Shown: positions 1 through 10,220 of the stretch, piece by piece
How the letters are laid out: each line of letters starts with the position of its first letter
Position numbering within the stretch: the stretch's first letter is position 1
Assembly: GCF_030409685.1 (NCBI RefSeq)
Contig: NZ_JAUFQJ010000003.1
Span: 248,001-312,000, forward strand
Origin: Ferruginibacter paludis
GTDB lineage: Bacteria; Bacteroidota; Bacteroidia; Chitinophagales; Chitinophagaceae
DNA length: 64,000 nucleotides
Reading direction: 5' to 3'
Position numbers and translations under genes: made by a program
The notes under the pieces: generated by a model
Database searches by the model: none
What the model was told of the DNA's origin: nothing
Seen by the model: only the letters and a program-made list of their open reading frames with translations

Positions 1-1484
1 TATATGCTGCCTACAAAACAAAGATGCAAAAAATTGCTGACGTAAAATACGCCAGTGCGGTTTTACAGTGGGACCAGGAAACCTACCTGCCGCCGAAAGG
101 CAACGACTTCAGGGGAAGACAACTGGCAACACTGAGTGAAATGGCGCATGAGCTGTTTACCACCGAAGCTATGGGCGCATTGTTGCAGGAATTAAACAGC
201 AAAGAAGATCTGAGTGCCAGTGAAAAAAGAAATGTACAGCTTAGCCTGGAAGACTATACCCGCAATGTAAAACTGAGCAGTGATTTTGTAAGAAAGATGA
301 GTGAAGCTGTCAATACGGCCTACCATGCATGGGTAAAAGCCCGCACTAATAATTCTTTTGCAACATTTCAACGCCCGCTGCATAACCTGATTGCATTAAA
401 AAAGCAGGAAGCGGATCTGCTTGGCTATGAGCAGCATGCCTACAATGCATTAATGAACGACTACGACAAGGGCCTTACCGTTGCAACTGTTGACGGCATA
501 TTCAATCATCTTAAACCGCAGTTATCAGTTTTACTCAATAAAATAAAAAACAAACCGCAGGTTGACAATTCGTTTTTGCACCAGCATTTTGATAAAGACG
601 CCCAGTGGAAATTTGGCATTGAATTGTTGAAAAAAATTGGTTTTGATTTTGAAGCCGGAAGGCAGGACCTGAGCGTACATCCATTTACCACCAGCTTTAA
701 CAACTATGATGTGCGGGTAACGACAAGGGTTGACGAGAATGATTTTGGCAACATGACCTGGAGTTGTATTCACGAAGGTGGCCATGCTCTATACGAGCAG
801 GGCTTGCCGGCTGCGGAATACGGGCTGCCGCTTAGCGAATATTGTAGTCTGAGCATCCACGAAAGTCAGAGCCGGCTGTGGGAAAATTGTATTGGTCGAG
901 GGCTTCCCTTTTGGCAGCACAATTTAAAACAGTTGCAAACGTTCTTTCCCGGGCAATGCAATCAACTGACAGCAGAACAATTTTATAAGGGAATTAATAA
1001 AGTGCAACCATCACTCATACGCACCGAAGCCGATGAACTGACCTACCATTTTCACGTGATGATCCGTTACGAAATTGAAAAAATGCTGATTGAAGGAACC
1101 ATCAGTACCAAAGATATTCCAGCCTACTGGAACGAACATTACCAAAGTTACCTGGGTGTTACCGTTCCTGAAGATGCCAAAGGATGTTTACAGGACATAC
1201 ACTGGAGCCATGGCAGTTTTGGTTATTTTGCTACATATAGCCTTGGCAGCATTATTGCGGCGCAATTGTATGCAGCGATTGAAAAGGAAAATGCATCTGT
1301 AAATAAAGAAATTGAAGCGGGGAGTACTGCAACCGTTTTAAACTGGTTAAGAAAAAATATTCACCAATATGGGCGTGAATTCACATCAGAACAATTGTGT
1401 AAAAAAGCAACAGGTGAAGCTCTAAATTCAACGTATTTTATTGATTATGCAACAAAAAAATACACTGCCATTTATGGTTTGTAG
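1..1484 (+). CDS. M32 family carboxypeptidase, 5' end outside window
   Basis: Metal-dependent carboxypeptidase of the thermostable carboxypeptidase 1 (M32) family, removing C-terminal residues from peptides, probably in the cytoplasm since no signal peptide is visible. Counting from the first Met in the window (position 24), the family signatures occur in order: HPFT near residue 220, DVRVTTR near 229, the zinc motif HEGGH near 249, HESQSRLWEN near 278, IRTEADE near 335 and GCLQDIHW near 390. The frame is open through position 3 to the window edge (YAAYKTK precedes the Met), and family members normally carry roughly 10-15 more N-terminal residues, so the true start lies to the left. The 3' end overlaps the earliest possible start of the next open frame. 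Family assignment is secure; substrate preference is not predictable. Confidence 0.93.
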   Translation, partial: YAAYKTKMQKIADVKYASAVLQWDQETYLPPKGNDFRGRQLATLSEMAHELFTTEAMGALLQELNSKEDLSASEKRNVQLSLEDYTRNVKLSSDFVRKMSEAVNTAYHAWVKARTNNSFATFQRPLHNLIALKKQEADLLGYEQHAYNALMNDYDKGLTVATVDGIFNHLKPQLSVLLNKIKNKPQVDNSFLHQHFDKDAQWKFGIELLKKIGFDFEAGRQDLSVHPFTTSFNNYDVRVTTRVDENDFGNMTWSCIHEGGHALYEQGLPAAEYGLPLSEYCSLSIHESQSRLWENCIGRGLPFWQHNLKQLQTFFPGQCNQLTAEQFYKGINKVQPSLIRTEADELTYHFHVMIRYEIEKMLIEGTISTKDIPAYWNEHYQSYLGVTVPEDAKGCLQDIHWSHGSFGYFATYSLGSIIAAQLYAAIEKENASVNKEIEAGSTATVLNWLRKNIHQYGREFTSEQLCKKATGEALNSTYFIDYATKKYTAIYGL

Positions 1485-1512
1485 AAAAATCAAGCGTTAT
1501 GGCAATTTTTAC

Positions 1513-1959
1513 ATGGCGATATTAATTGCATTGTGTTGTTCGCTAACGTTGCTTAACAGCAGCTGTAAAAAACTAAAATTGCTTAGCGGTGACCAAAGCA
1601 CGCTGGAACAGTATTTCGCTGATAATGTGCTGGGAAAAACCTTTGTTGTAGACTTTGCAAGCGACAGCAGTGTAGATATCACGAGCCAATATGCCGGTTA
1701 TGACTTCATTCTTACCAAAACCACTTCGTTTTACGAGGGGGATATGACCGGTACAAAAGATGGCATTACTTATACAGGCACCTGGTCCAGTAATAGCGAC
1801 TATAGCAAACTGATTATTAATTTAAATTCATCCAATATACCTGCCTCATTTGCATTTTTAAACCGTTCCTGGAAATTTACAAAAAAGGGGGTTCCCGTAC
1901 TTGAGTTGGCTCCATGGGGCAGCGCTGATCCGAAGGTACTGCACATGAGGAGATTATAG
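1513..1959 (+). CDS. small putative lipoprotein, function unknown
   Basis: About 148 residues from the ATG at 1513. The N-terminus is a hydrophobic stretch (MAILIALCCSLTLLNSSCKK) ending in an SSC-K lipobox, which predicts a lipid-anchored envelope protein. An in-frame ATG at 1441 would overlap the M32 gene by 44 bases and put a polar 24-residue extension before the signal, so 1513 is preferred. The rest is beta-prone (TYTGTWSSNSDYSKLIINL), resembling the small lipocalin-like lipoproteins common in Chitinophagaceae, but I do not recognise a named family. It follows the M32 gene closely on the same strand and may be co-transcribed. The 207 bases after it hold nothing recognisable. Confidence 0.65.
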   Translation: MAILIALCCSLTLLNSSCKKLKLLSGDQSTLEQYFADNVLGKTFVVDFASDSSVDITSQYAGYDFILTKTTSFYEGDMTGTKDGITYTGTWSSNSDYSKLIINLNSSNIPASFAFLNRSWKFTKKGVPVLELAPWGSADPKVLHMRRL

Positions 1960-2166
1960 CCCGATGCTCTCCACAATACTTCTGTTAGTTAAACAGCTGC
2001 CAGTTGTACATTTCAGCCAAAAATCAGGGCACTTGCTGTAGTAAGATTTCTACTTCCCTCACTATTATATGTGACCTACAATTTTTCAAGCCTTTTGGAG
2101 TTTTATAAAGCGTTGTCCAGCATACGTTTCAACATCCTATTTTAGAACCAAAAGCAAAAAAATCTT

Positions 2167-5100
2167 ATGATAGCCAGCATTGCAACCAAGGCATACTGTC
2201 TGTTACTATTGACGGTACTCGGTTTTGGCGCCTCAGCCCAGCTGGCAGCTAATTTCACGGCAACTCCCACCAGCGGTTGTGCGCCATTGGTAGTTCGTTT
2301 TACAGATAACACCACCAATAAACCCACGCAATGGAAATGGAACCTGGGCAATGGCACCATTTCATTTCTGCAAAACCCTTCGGTTACTTATTTTAATCCC
2401 GGCCAGTACACCATTAAGCTGGTGGTAAAAAACAGCAGCGGTTCAGATTCCGTCACCAAAACCCAATTTATCACGGTTTACGCTCAGCCAAAAGTGCTCT
2501 TTACAAGTTCCGCAAGTTCAGGATGTATTCCATTACCAGTTCAGTTTACGGACCAAAGCACTGCCCCCGCAGATTCCATAACTACCTGGCAGTGGGATTT
2601 CGGTGATGGCTTTTCGTCGGGAGCGAAAAATCCGGTTCACACGTACACAACAAGCGGCAATTTTAATGTGACGCTAAGGGTAAGAAACAGTAATGGTTGC
2701 TTAACCACATTGTCAAAATCCAAATACATACAAATAAGCCCGATAGTAAAAGCTAATTTTAGTAATAACGCACCCAATAACTGTAGTTTTCCTGTTGTAA
2801 TCAACTTCAAAAATTTATCTTCAGGAACTGGCACCCTCAATTATAAATGGAACTTCGGAGATGGTACGATATCCACACTTGCAAACCCGTCCCATGCTTA
2901 CTCGGCTTACGGCAATTTTTCTGTTCAGTTAATTGTCGTCAATGCCAAAGGATGTTCCGATACCATCATAAAAAACAACGAAATTTTAGTTAATAAGGTA
3001 AAAGCAGCTTTTATAAATACAGACACAATATGTGCACAGCGCCCCGTTTTATTTGTCAATACTTCAAGCCCAACACCACTATCCAGCAAATGGAGTTTTG
3101 GCGACGGCACTTTTTCATCTGCCGGCAGCCCTTTTAAAAAGTTTGCCGTTGGCGGAACATACGAAGTTAAACTGGTTAGCAATTTTGGAAGCTGCACCGA
3201 TTCTGTAACGCAAACGATTACGGTCAACGATAATCCGGTAGCAGTATTTTCCTCCGTTGATACCGCTTCCTGCAACAGCCCTTTTGCTGCGCATTTTACA
3301 AGCCAGTCTGCAAATGCTGCTAACTATTATTGGGATTTTGGTGACAGTACCTTTAGCACTGAACAAAATCCAGTTCACACTTACACCGGCACAGGCAAAT
3401 TTTCGGTGCAGTTAATTGTTACCAATGCGGGAGGATGCGCCGACACGATACTTAAAAATGATTTTATCCAAATTCAAAAACCGGTTGCAAGTTTTAGCAA
3501 CCTGCCGGACAGTGGCTGCGTTCCTTTTACAAAAACATTTGTAAGCACATCCAATACAGTTGATCCGGTAACAGGTTATTTATGGAATTTTGGCGATGGC
3601 ACCACTTCCACAGAAGCAACACCTACACATACTTATACTACCGAGGGTGTTTATGCTGTGTCAGTAATTGAAACCACAGCGAGTGGTTGTACAGATACGG
3701 CAAGTGTTGAACGTGGTATCATTGCCGACACAAAGCCTTTATTGAACTTCAGCGCTTCGCCAAGGATCACCTGTGCAAAAACAGCCATCGATTTTAAAGA
3801 TCTCACCGTTGGTAAAGTCACCAAATGGTTGTGGATGTTTGGAGATGGCCAGATGGGTTATTCAAAAAATCCTTCCCACACTTACTCCGATACAGGTAAA
3901 TTTGATATCAAGCTGATTGTGTGGAACAATGGATGTGCTGACAGCATCATCTTTAAAGATTATATCTATATCAATGCACCGGTTGCAAAATTTTCGAGCA
4001 AGATGGATTGTAAAAATCCGTATCAAAGAGTATTTACGGATTTCTCCATTGGTGCAGATGAGTGGAACTGGGATTTTGGTGATGGCACTACTTCCACACA
4101 AAAAAATGTTACGCACCAGTATCCCCATGCCGGATTTTTTGAAACCAGTTTAACTGTTAAAAATTACACCACCGGGTGTGAACATACTACAAAAATACTA
4201 GTGCAGATTATTGATGCCAAAGCAGCCTTTACGACATCTGACAGCGTTATTTGCCGGGGCAATAGTATACGGTTCACCACAGGATTAAGCCTGGATGAAA
4301 TAAATAAATTTACCTGGGATTTTGGAGATGGTACAACACTGGATACTATTGAAAATGCTGTAACGCATATTTACCGTGCAAGCGGCAATTTCTCTGTCCG
4401 TTTGATTATTACCAACCGGCTGGGTTGCCGTGATACACTGGTTAAAAACCTTGGCATTAGAGTAAATGGCCCTATTGCAAAGTTCACGGCTTCCGTTCCG
4501 GGAAGCTGCCTTAACACACCTGTTACTTTTAACGACCTTTCTACAACTGACGGACTGCACTCAATAAAAACTTTTACCTGGACATATGGTGATGGCACTA
4601 CTGAAATTTTAAATGCTGCCCCCTTTCAGCACAGCTTCCAGGGCGAGGGCAGTTTTACCGTGAAGCTACTCATTGCTGATTCGGTTGGCTGCAAAGACAG
4701 CTTTGTCCTCGTTACTCCATTAATTATATCTAAACCAGTAGCAAAATTTATTACCAGGGATACGCTTAGCTGTCCTTCAAAACCGGTACAATTCACCAAC
4801 CAGTCAACAGGACCAAACTTAAGCTACCACTGGGATTTCGGAGATGGAGGCAGTTCCAGTCTTCAAAACCCACTTCACTCATTTGGCACAAATGGCAGTT
4901 TTACGGTATCACTTTCTATTACAGATCAATACGGGTGCACCGATTCTGTAAGTAAAAAAAATCTGATCAGCATTATAACACCTCAGGCAAATTTTTTAAT
5001 GAGTGATTCCATGAGTAAATGCCCTCCACTCATCGTACAGTTTACCAATTTAACTCCAAGTATGGTTTCATCTGTGTGGGATTTTGGAGATGGCACAGCA

Positions 5101-6966
5101 GCTACAACCGCCTCCCCTACTCACTTTTACAGTTATGCCGGCACCTACAAAGTCACGTTGACAACCACAGGGCCCGGCGGCTGTACTACCATGATGGTAA
5201 AATCCATTTTTATAAAGGGCCCGAAGGGTACGATTAATTACAGCCCGTTAATGGGCTGCAAACAAGTTAGAAGTAATTTTGTTGCCACCACAATTGATGC
5301 CGTATCTGTTTTGTGGGATTTCAATGATGGAGCAACATTCAGCACAACCGACTCCACCGTAAGTCACCTGTACACTTATGCCGGACAGTACATTCCAAAA
5401 ATGATATTAACCGACACAGACGGTTGCCAGGTGCCAATCAGGGGAATCGATACTATTGTTGTAAACGGAGTAACGGCTGCATTTAATTTTAACAGCCATG
5501 TACTGTGTAATGCGGGTACTGTGTCTTTTAAAGATTCTTCTTATAGCAATGATGCTATCAGCAATTATAACTGGACTTTGGGTGACGGTACCGTAAGTAC
5601 GGAAATGGATCCGGTGCATCAATACAATAACACGGGACAGTATTATCCAAAGCTGGTAATCACAACAGAACATGGTTGTACAGACTCAGTAACGGCATCC
5701 GTTCCTGTAAAAGTAGCACCAACTCCCCATGTCGATTTTACTACAACCGCCAATGGCTGCACCCCGTTAACACTTACAGCAAAAGGTATAGTAACGGTAG
5801 CCGACACGGCGGCCCTTAGCTGGCAATGGAATTTTGGTAATAACTCCTTTTCAACACTTCAAAATCCGGCTGTACAAAATTATGGTACAGCTGGTATATA
5901 CAATATCTCTCTGCAGGTTACCAACAGCAGCGGTTGTTCCGATACGGTGACTAAATCTATCGAATCTTACCCTATACCAAATGTTCGGGCCGGACAGGAT
6001 ACTTTTATTTGCAGGCAACGTGGTATTAACTTACAGGCAACGGGCGCCAGCACTTACAACTGGTCGCCTTCAACAGGCCTTAGCTGTACCGCTTGCGCAA
6101 ATCCGCAGGCAACGCCTGCAGCTGAAATATTTTATACCGTACAGGGCACCAGTATCCATGGCTGCACTGCTTCAGACACATTAAAAGTAACTGTAAAATT
6201 TCCATTCAAAATTACTTACGGCAACAGGGATACGTTGTGCCGGGGAGAATCCGGGAAATTATTTGCCACTGGTGCCAGCAACTATACCTGGACGCCCGCG
6301 GCAGGACTTAACAATCCTCTTTCTGCAACACCTACCGCTACACCGGATACCACTACAAATTATATGGTAGTGGGTAAAGATGATAAGAATTGTTTTACAG
6401 ATACGGGACACGTATTTATAAAAGTATATCCAATACCAACAGTAAATGCCGGTTTTGATCAGACTATCAATGTAGGTAAGTCATTTGATTTAATACCCAC
6501 CATTTCTGCTGACGTTACCAAAGTACTATGGTCGCCCACCACCGGCGTGTTCCGCAACAGTTACCCTGGCATTACGGTTAAACCGGTTACCAATACGGAA
6601 TACACAGTTAAAGTAAGCAATGACGGTGGTTGTACGGCAGAAGACAAAGTGAACATTATTGTAACCTGCGATGGCAGCAATATTTTTATGCCCAATACTT
6701 TTTCCCCGAATGGTGACGGGGCCAATGATGTTTTTTATCCCCGGGGGTCCGGTCTTTTTAAAATTCAAACCCTGCGCATCTTTAACCGCTGGGGACAAAT
6801 TGTTTTTGAAAAAAATAGTTTTAATGCCAATGATCCTTCATCTGGCTGGGACGGTACTTTTAAAGGAGCCAGGTTAAATCCCGAAGTATTTGTTTATACA
6901 ATTGATATTATTTGTGATAACAACAGCGTGCTGAATTATAAAGGAAACATAGCGCTGATCCAATAA
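2167..6966 (+). CDS. giant PKD-repeat surface protein with T9SS type B sorting domain
   Basis: A 1599-residue exported protein. It begins with a signal peptide (MIASIATKAYCLLLL to ASAQ, about 25 residues). About 15 PKD-type Ig-like repeats of roughly 80-90 residues follow, marked by the recurring W-x-F-G-D-G-T core and a following H-x-Y motif (for example WQWDFGDG, YKWNFGDG, FTWDFGDG; degenerate copies WNLGNG, WDFNDG, WNFGNN). Most repeats carry paired cysteines, suggesting disulphides. Residues about 1310-1500 are three different beta repeats with ATGASxYxW and NAGFDQ cores. The last 90 residues (FMPNTFSPNGDG, then IFNRWGQIVFE, then WDG) are the gliding-motility-associated C-terminal domain, the type B signal for type IX secretion. 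Likely a cell-surface adhesin or filament. The PorP/SprF gene directly downstream is the usual partner of such cargo. Confidence 0.93.
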   Translation: MIASIATKAYCLLLLTVLGFGASAQLAANFTATPTSGCAPLVVRFTDNTTNKPTQWKWNLGNGTISFLQNPSVTYFNPGQYTIKLVVKNSSGSDSVTKTQFITVYAQPKVLFTSSASSGCIPLPVQFTDQSTAPADSITTWQWDFGDGFSSGAKNPVHTYTTSGNFNVTLRVRNSNGCLTTLSKSKYIQISPIVKANFSNNAPNNCSFPVVINFKNLSSGTGTLNYKWNFGDGTISTLANPSHAYSAYGNFSVQLIVVNAKGCSDTIIKNNEILVNKVKAAFINTDTICAQRPVLFVNTSSPTPLSSKWSFGDGTFSSAGSPFKKFAVGGTYEVKLVSNFGSCTDSVTQTITVNDNPVAVFSSVDTASCNSPFAAHFTSQSANAANYYWDFGDSTFSTEQNPVHTYTGTGKFSVQLIVTNAGGCADTILKNDFIQIQKPVASFSNLPDSGCVPFTKTFVSTSNTVDPVTGYLWNFGDGTTSTEATPTHTYTTEGVYAVSVIETTASGCTDTASVERGIIADTKPLLNFSASPRITCAKTAIDFKDLTVGKVTKWLWMFGDGQMGYSKNPSHTYSDTGKFDIKLIVWNNGCADSIIFKDYIYINAPVAKFSSKMDCKNPYQRVFTDFSIGADEWNWDFGDGTTSTQKNVTHQYPHAGFFETSLTVKNYTTGCEHTTKILVQIIDAKAAFTTSDSVICRGNSIRFTTGLSLDEINKFTWDFGDGTTLDTIENAVTHIYRASGNFSVRLIITNRLGCRDTLVKNLGIRVNGPIAKFTASVPGSCLNTPVTFNDLSTTDGLHSIKTFTWTYGDGTTEILNAAPFQHSFQGEGSFTVKLLIADSVGCKDSFVLVTPLIISKPVAKFITRDTLSCPSKPVQFTNQSTGPNLSYHWDFGDGGSSSLQNPLHSFGTNGSFTVSLSITDQYGCTDSVSKKNLISIITPQANFLMSDSMSKCPPLIVQFTNLTPSMVSSVWDFGDGTAATTASPTHFYSYAGTYKVTLTTTGPGGCTTMMVKSIFIKGPKGTINYSPLMGCKQVRSNFVATTIDAVSVLWDFNDGATFSTTDSTVSHLYTYAGQYIPKMILTDTDGCQVPIRGIDTIVVNGVTAAFNFNSHVLCNAGTVSFKDSSYSNDAISNYNWTLGDGTVSTEMDPVHQYNNTGQYYPKLVITTEHGCTDSVTASVPVKVAPTPHVDFTTTANGCTPLTLTAKGIVTVADTAALSWQWNFGNNSFSTLQNPAVQNYGTAGIYNISLQVTNSSGCSDTVTKSIESYPIPNVRAGQDTFICRQRGINLQATGASTYNWSPSTGLSCTACANPQATPAAEIFYTVQGTSIHGCTASDTLKVTVKFPFKITYGNRDTLCRGESGKLFATGASNYTWTPAAGLNNPLSATPTATPDTTTNYMVVGKDDKNCFTDTGHVFIKVYPIPTVNAGFDQTINVGKSFDLIPTISADVTKVLWSPTTGVFRNSYPGITVKPVTNTEYTVKVSNDGGCTAEDKVNIIVTCDGSNIFMPNTFSPNGDGANDVFYPRGSGLFKIQTLRIFNRWGQIVFEKNSFNANDPSSGWDGTFKGARLNPEVFVYTIDIICDNNSVLNYKGNIALIQ

Positions 6967-7096
6967 AATTGCTGATAAATTAAGAATAAAAATATGGATG
7001 ATTAGACAAAGTTTCTTAAACAACAACATACTAAAACAAGCAGTTAGCCGTTTTATACCTGTACTAAAAATACCTCGAAACCAAAATCTTAAACCC

Positions 7097-8131
7097 ATGA
7101 AAAATGATGTACACATTATATTGTGTTGCATGTTGGTCCTGCTGCCTTTTCTGCAGGTTACCGGACAAGACATTCATTTTTCACAGTTTTTCGAAACTCC
7201 TCTTTTACGCAATCCGGCACTGGGAGGGCTTTTTTCAGGCGACATAAGATTACAATCAGTTTACAGAACACAATGGCAAAGTGTAACCGTACCATACCAG
7301 ACTGTTTCGTTAAATGGTGAATATAAAATTGCTGTTGGCAAGAGTGCGGATTTTTTAACTGCCGGCGGACAGATTTTGTATGATAAAGCAGGTGATGTAG
7401 CAATGACCGCAACCCACGTTCTTCCCGCATTGAATTATCACAAATCTTTAAGTGACGAGAAAAATATGTACCTCTCCCTGGGCTTTATGGGTGGTATTGT
7501 ACAACGCAGGCTTGACAGGAGTAAAATGACCACCAATAGCCAGTTTGATGGCAGTGGTTATAATGGAAACCTTGCGACAGGGGAAACATTTAACAACAGT
7601 TCATACAGTTATTTTGACGGTATTGCAGGCATGAGTTTTAATGCACAGCTGGGCGACAACCAGGATAACAACATGTATGCTGGCATAGCCTATCACCATT
7701 TTAATAAAGCTGCTAAAATTTCGTTTTATGATAACAGCAATTTAGAAATGAAACCAAAATTCGTTTACTCAGGAGGCATCAGGCTGAGTACAGCAGAACA
7801 GTCCTTTATAACTATTGAAGGAGATTACAGCAAACAGGGACCATATACTGAATTGATTACGGGACTGATGTATACTTATAAACTGGATGACAGCGATATG
7901 CCAAAATACCTGATACACGGTGGTGCAGTGATAAGATGGAAGGATGCTATTATCCCGGTAGGAAAAATAGAAATGAAACCACTTGCCATATCGGTAAGTT
8001 ACGATGCCAATATTTCAAAGCTTGCTGCAGCCACTACTGGCAGAGGTGGATTTGAATTAGGCATTTCATACCAAAAATTTATTAACAGGGACAACAGCAG
8101 CAAAGAAGCAGTCCGCTGTCCAAGATTTTAA
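7097..8131 (+). CDS. PorP/SprF family type IX secretion outer-membrane protein
   Basis: 344 residues from the ATG at 7097. The start is chosen because MKNDVHIILCCMLVLLPFLQVTGQ is a clean signal peptide; an earlier in-frame ATG at 6998 adds 33 non-signal residues. The mature start (QDIHFSQFFETPLLRNPALGG) is the hallmark of PorP/SprF proteins, outer-membrane barrels that anchor or help export type B sorted T9SS cargo. Barrel-like alternating strands continue to the end. It lies 130 bases after the PKD adhesin on the same strand, the standard cargo-partner arrangement, so it most likely serves that adhesin specifically. A terminator at 8211-8240 ends the unit. Confidence 0.92.
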   Translation: MKNDVHIILCCMLVLLPFLQVTGQDIHFSQFFETPLLRNPALGGLFSGDIRLQSVYRTQWQSVTVPYQTVSLNGEYKIAVGKSADFLTAGGQILYDKAGDVAMTATHVLPALNYHKSLSDEKNMYLSLGFMGGIVQRRLDRSKMTTNSQFDGSGYNGNLATGETFNNSSYSYFDGIAGMSFNAQLGDNQDNNMYAGIAYHHFNKAAKISFYDNSNLEMKPKFVYSGGIRLSTAEQSFITIEGDYSKQGPYTELITGLMYTYKLDDSDMPKYLIHGGAVIRWKDAIIPVGKIEMKPLAISVSYDANISKLAAATTGRGGFELGISYQKFINRDNSSKEAVRCPRF

Positions 8132-8210
8132 ATACTTACTCCTTGCTTTCTAACTCAAGTTTCGTGTCCTAACACCAAGAGCTTTTGTTTTTATGGATTG
8201 TTTGGATAAC

Positions 8211-8240
8211 AAGAAGCCCCCTTTTCCAGGGGGTTTTTTT
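8211..8240 (+). terminator. rho-independent terminator after porP/sprF
   Basis: Five C (8217-8221) pair with five G (8229-8233) around a 7-base loop, extended by A-rich and T-rich flanks and followed by seven T. It lies 80 bases past the PorP/SprF stop and 140 before the amidase. Confidence 0.8.
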
Positions 8241-8379
8241 ATGCCCTTTAATTTACAGAATAATCCGTCCAAAAATAGGATGTGCCAGAATAATCCACCT
8301 TACTTATTTGCAAAAATGTATTCCTAAACAAAAAATAAAGATTATCATTTTTACAATTAATTTTAGTCAAACAACTTTT

Positions 8380-9987
8380 ATGAACAGAAGACTTTTCTTA
8401 CGCAGTGGCTCGCTGGCAGGATTGACACTTACTACAACCGGATTAACCGCACTGGAAAACCCGCTACCAACAGGCAACACAGCACCATTGGACAATTTTG
8501 AACTGGATGAGGCTACGATTTCGGAATTGCAGGACAAAATGAAAACCGGGCAAACCAGCTCTGTTGCTATTACGCAACTTTACCTGAAACGAATTGCGTT
8601 GATTGATAAGGCGGGTCCTGCAATTAACTCCGTAATTGAAATAAACAAAGATGCTTTAACCATTGCAGCCGCAATGGATAAAGAAAGAAAATCTGGCAAA
8701 ATAAGAGGCCCGTTACATGGCATACCTGTTTTAATAAAAGACAATATCAATACCGGGGATAAAATGATGACCACTGCGGGCGCTATGGCAATGCAGGGAA
8801 ATATCGCAACCAGGGATGCCTTTATAGTAACCCAGTTGAGAAAGGCCGGTGCCGTACTGTTAGGCAAAACCAATTTGAGTGAATGGGCCAATTTTCGCAG
8901 CAGTAAAAGTACCAGTGCATGGAGCAGCAGGGGCGGACAAACCAAATGTCCTTATATCACTGACCGCAATCCTTCAGGCTCAAGCGCAGGATCAGGTGCC
9001 GCCGCCGCAGCCAACCTTTGCGCCATTGCAATTGGTACCGAAACGGATGGTTCTATAGTGTCTCCTTCTTCGGTAAATGGTCTGGTTGGGATAAAACCAA
9101 CCGTGGGTTTATGGAGCCGTTCCGGCATTATTCCTATCTCTGCTACACAGGATACGGCTGGCCCGATGGCGCGTACAGTAAGGGATGCAGCGATTTTACT
9201 GGGTGCCTTAACTGGTGTTGACAGTGCCGACGCTGTTACTTTGCAAAGTGACGGAAAATCCCATGCCGATTATACAAAATTTTTAGATGCCGGCAGTTTA
9301 AAAGGTAAAAGGATTGGGGTTGAAAAAATGCATTTAAAGGGAAATGAAAAAATTGTTTCCTTGTTACGGCAATCCGTCGCGTTAATGGAAAAGCTGGGTG
9401 CGGTATTGGTGGAAGTTGACCTGCTTAAAAGTATTTATGAATTGGGCGATGCAGAGTTCACCGTGCTGCAATACGAATTTAAAGATGGTGTAAACAGTTA
9501 TCTGGCCGGGGCAGATTGCCGGATGAAATCGTTGCAGGATGTAATTGATTTTAACCTTAAAAGTGAGAACATGGCAATGCCCTATTTTAAACAGGAAACG
9601 CTCATCAGCAGCCAGGCTAAAGGTACCCTGCAGTCGAAGGAGTATGCTGATGCACTTGCAAAATCACTGAGCTCCAGAACACTGATTAATAACCTGTTGA
9701 AAGATCAACAGCTGGATGCCCTTTGTGGTGTTACAAATGGCCCCGCCTGCTGCATTGATTTAATCAACGGCGACTACGATACCGGGTTTTCATTGTCTAC
9801 ACCCGCTGCCATGGCCGGCTTTCCACATATTACCGTACCAATGGGTTTTGTGCACGAGCTACCGGTGGGTATTTCATTTTTTGGTGCTGCCTATACAGAA
9901 CCTACATTGCTCGGCATTGCATACGCTTATGAACAGGTGACAAAAAAAAGAAAAAAGCCCATGTTTAAGGTTAACCTGTTAAAGTAA
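8380..9987 (+). CDS. Tat-exported amidase (amidase signature family)
   Basis: 535 residues from the ATG at 8380. It starts with a twin-arginine signal (MNRRLFLRSGSLAGLTL), so the enzyme is predicted to be exported folded; upstream in-frame starts would bury this signal. The amidase-signature triad is visible: catalytic Lys120 in VLIKDNIN, the cis-Ser in NPSGSSAGSG (about 202), and nucleophile Ser225 in GTETDGSIVSP. Members hydrolyse amide bonds of small amides, peptide amides or acyl compounds. The GatA subunit is unlikely because of the export signal and absence of gatB/gatC. It lies upstream of a secreted alpha/beta hydrolase on the same strand, but a 233-base gap makes co-transcription uncertain. 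Substrate unknown. Confidence 0.9.
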   Translation: MNRRLFLRSGSLAGLTLTTTGLTALENPLPTGNTAPLDNFELDEATISELQDKMKTGQTSSVAITQLYLKRIALIDKAGPAINSVIEINKDALTIAAAMDKERKSGKIRGPLHGIPVLIKDNINTGDKMMTTAGAMAMQGNIATRDAFIVTQLRKAGAVLLGKTNLSEWANFRSSKSTSAWSSRGGQTKCPYITDRNPSGSSAGSGAAAAANLCAIAIGTETDGSIVSPSSVNGLVGIKPTVGLWSRSGIIPISATQDTAGPMARTVRDAAILLGALTGVDSADAVTLQSDGKSHADYTKFLDAGSLKGKRIGVEKMHLKGNEKIVSLLRQSVALMEKLGAVLVEVDLLKSIYELGDAEFTVLQYEFKDGVNSYLAGADCRMKSLQDVIDFNLKSENMAMPYFKQETLISSQAKGTLQSKEYADALAKSLSSRTLINNLLKDQQLDALCGVTNGPACCIDLINGDYDTGFSLSTPAAMAGFPHITVPMGFVHELPVGISFFGAAYTEPTLLGIAYAYEQVTKKRKKPMFKVNLLK

Positions 9988-10220
9988 GACGGCAGTTAAA
10001 TTTTATCTGATTGGCTGCTACTTTCACTTTGAAGTGACACTTGTTTTTGTTGAGTGAAAGCCTGCAACCAAATGCTCAAAATAGTACAAAAGTACCAAAG
10101 TGCGACCTGCCTGCAAAGCTTAATGGTAGCACAAACGTCCGGCTTATAATTATTTTACCTGGAATGAAAACCATTTACTATTTTCAATCTTTATACATTG
10201 CATCACGCCAACTACACAAC

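Noticed and set aside
2260..6200. Regularly spaced repeats resembling a CRISPR array
   Set aside because: They are protein-coding PKD repeats about 250 bases apart with varied sequence, in one open frame.
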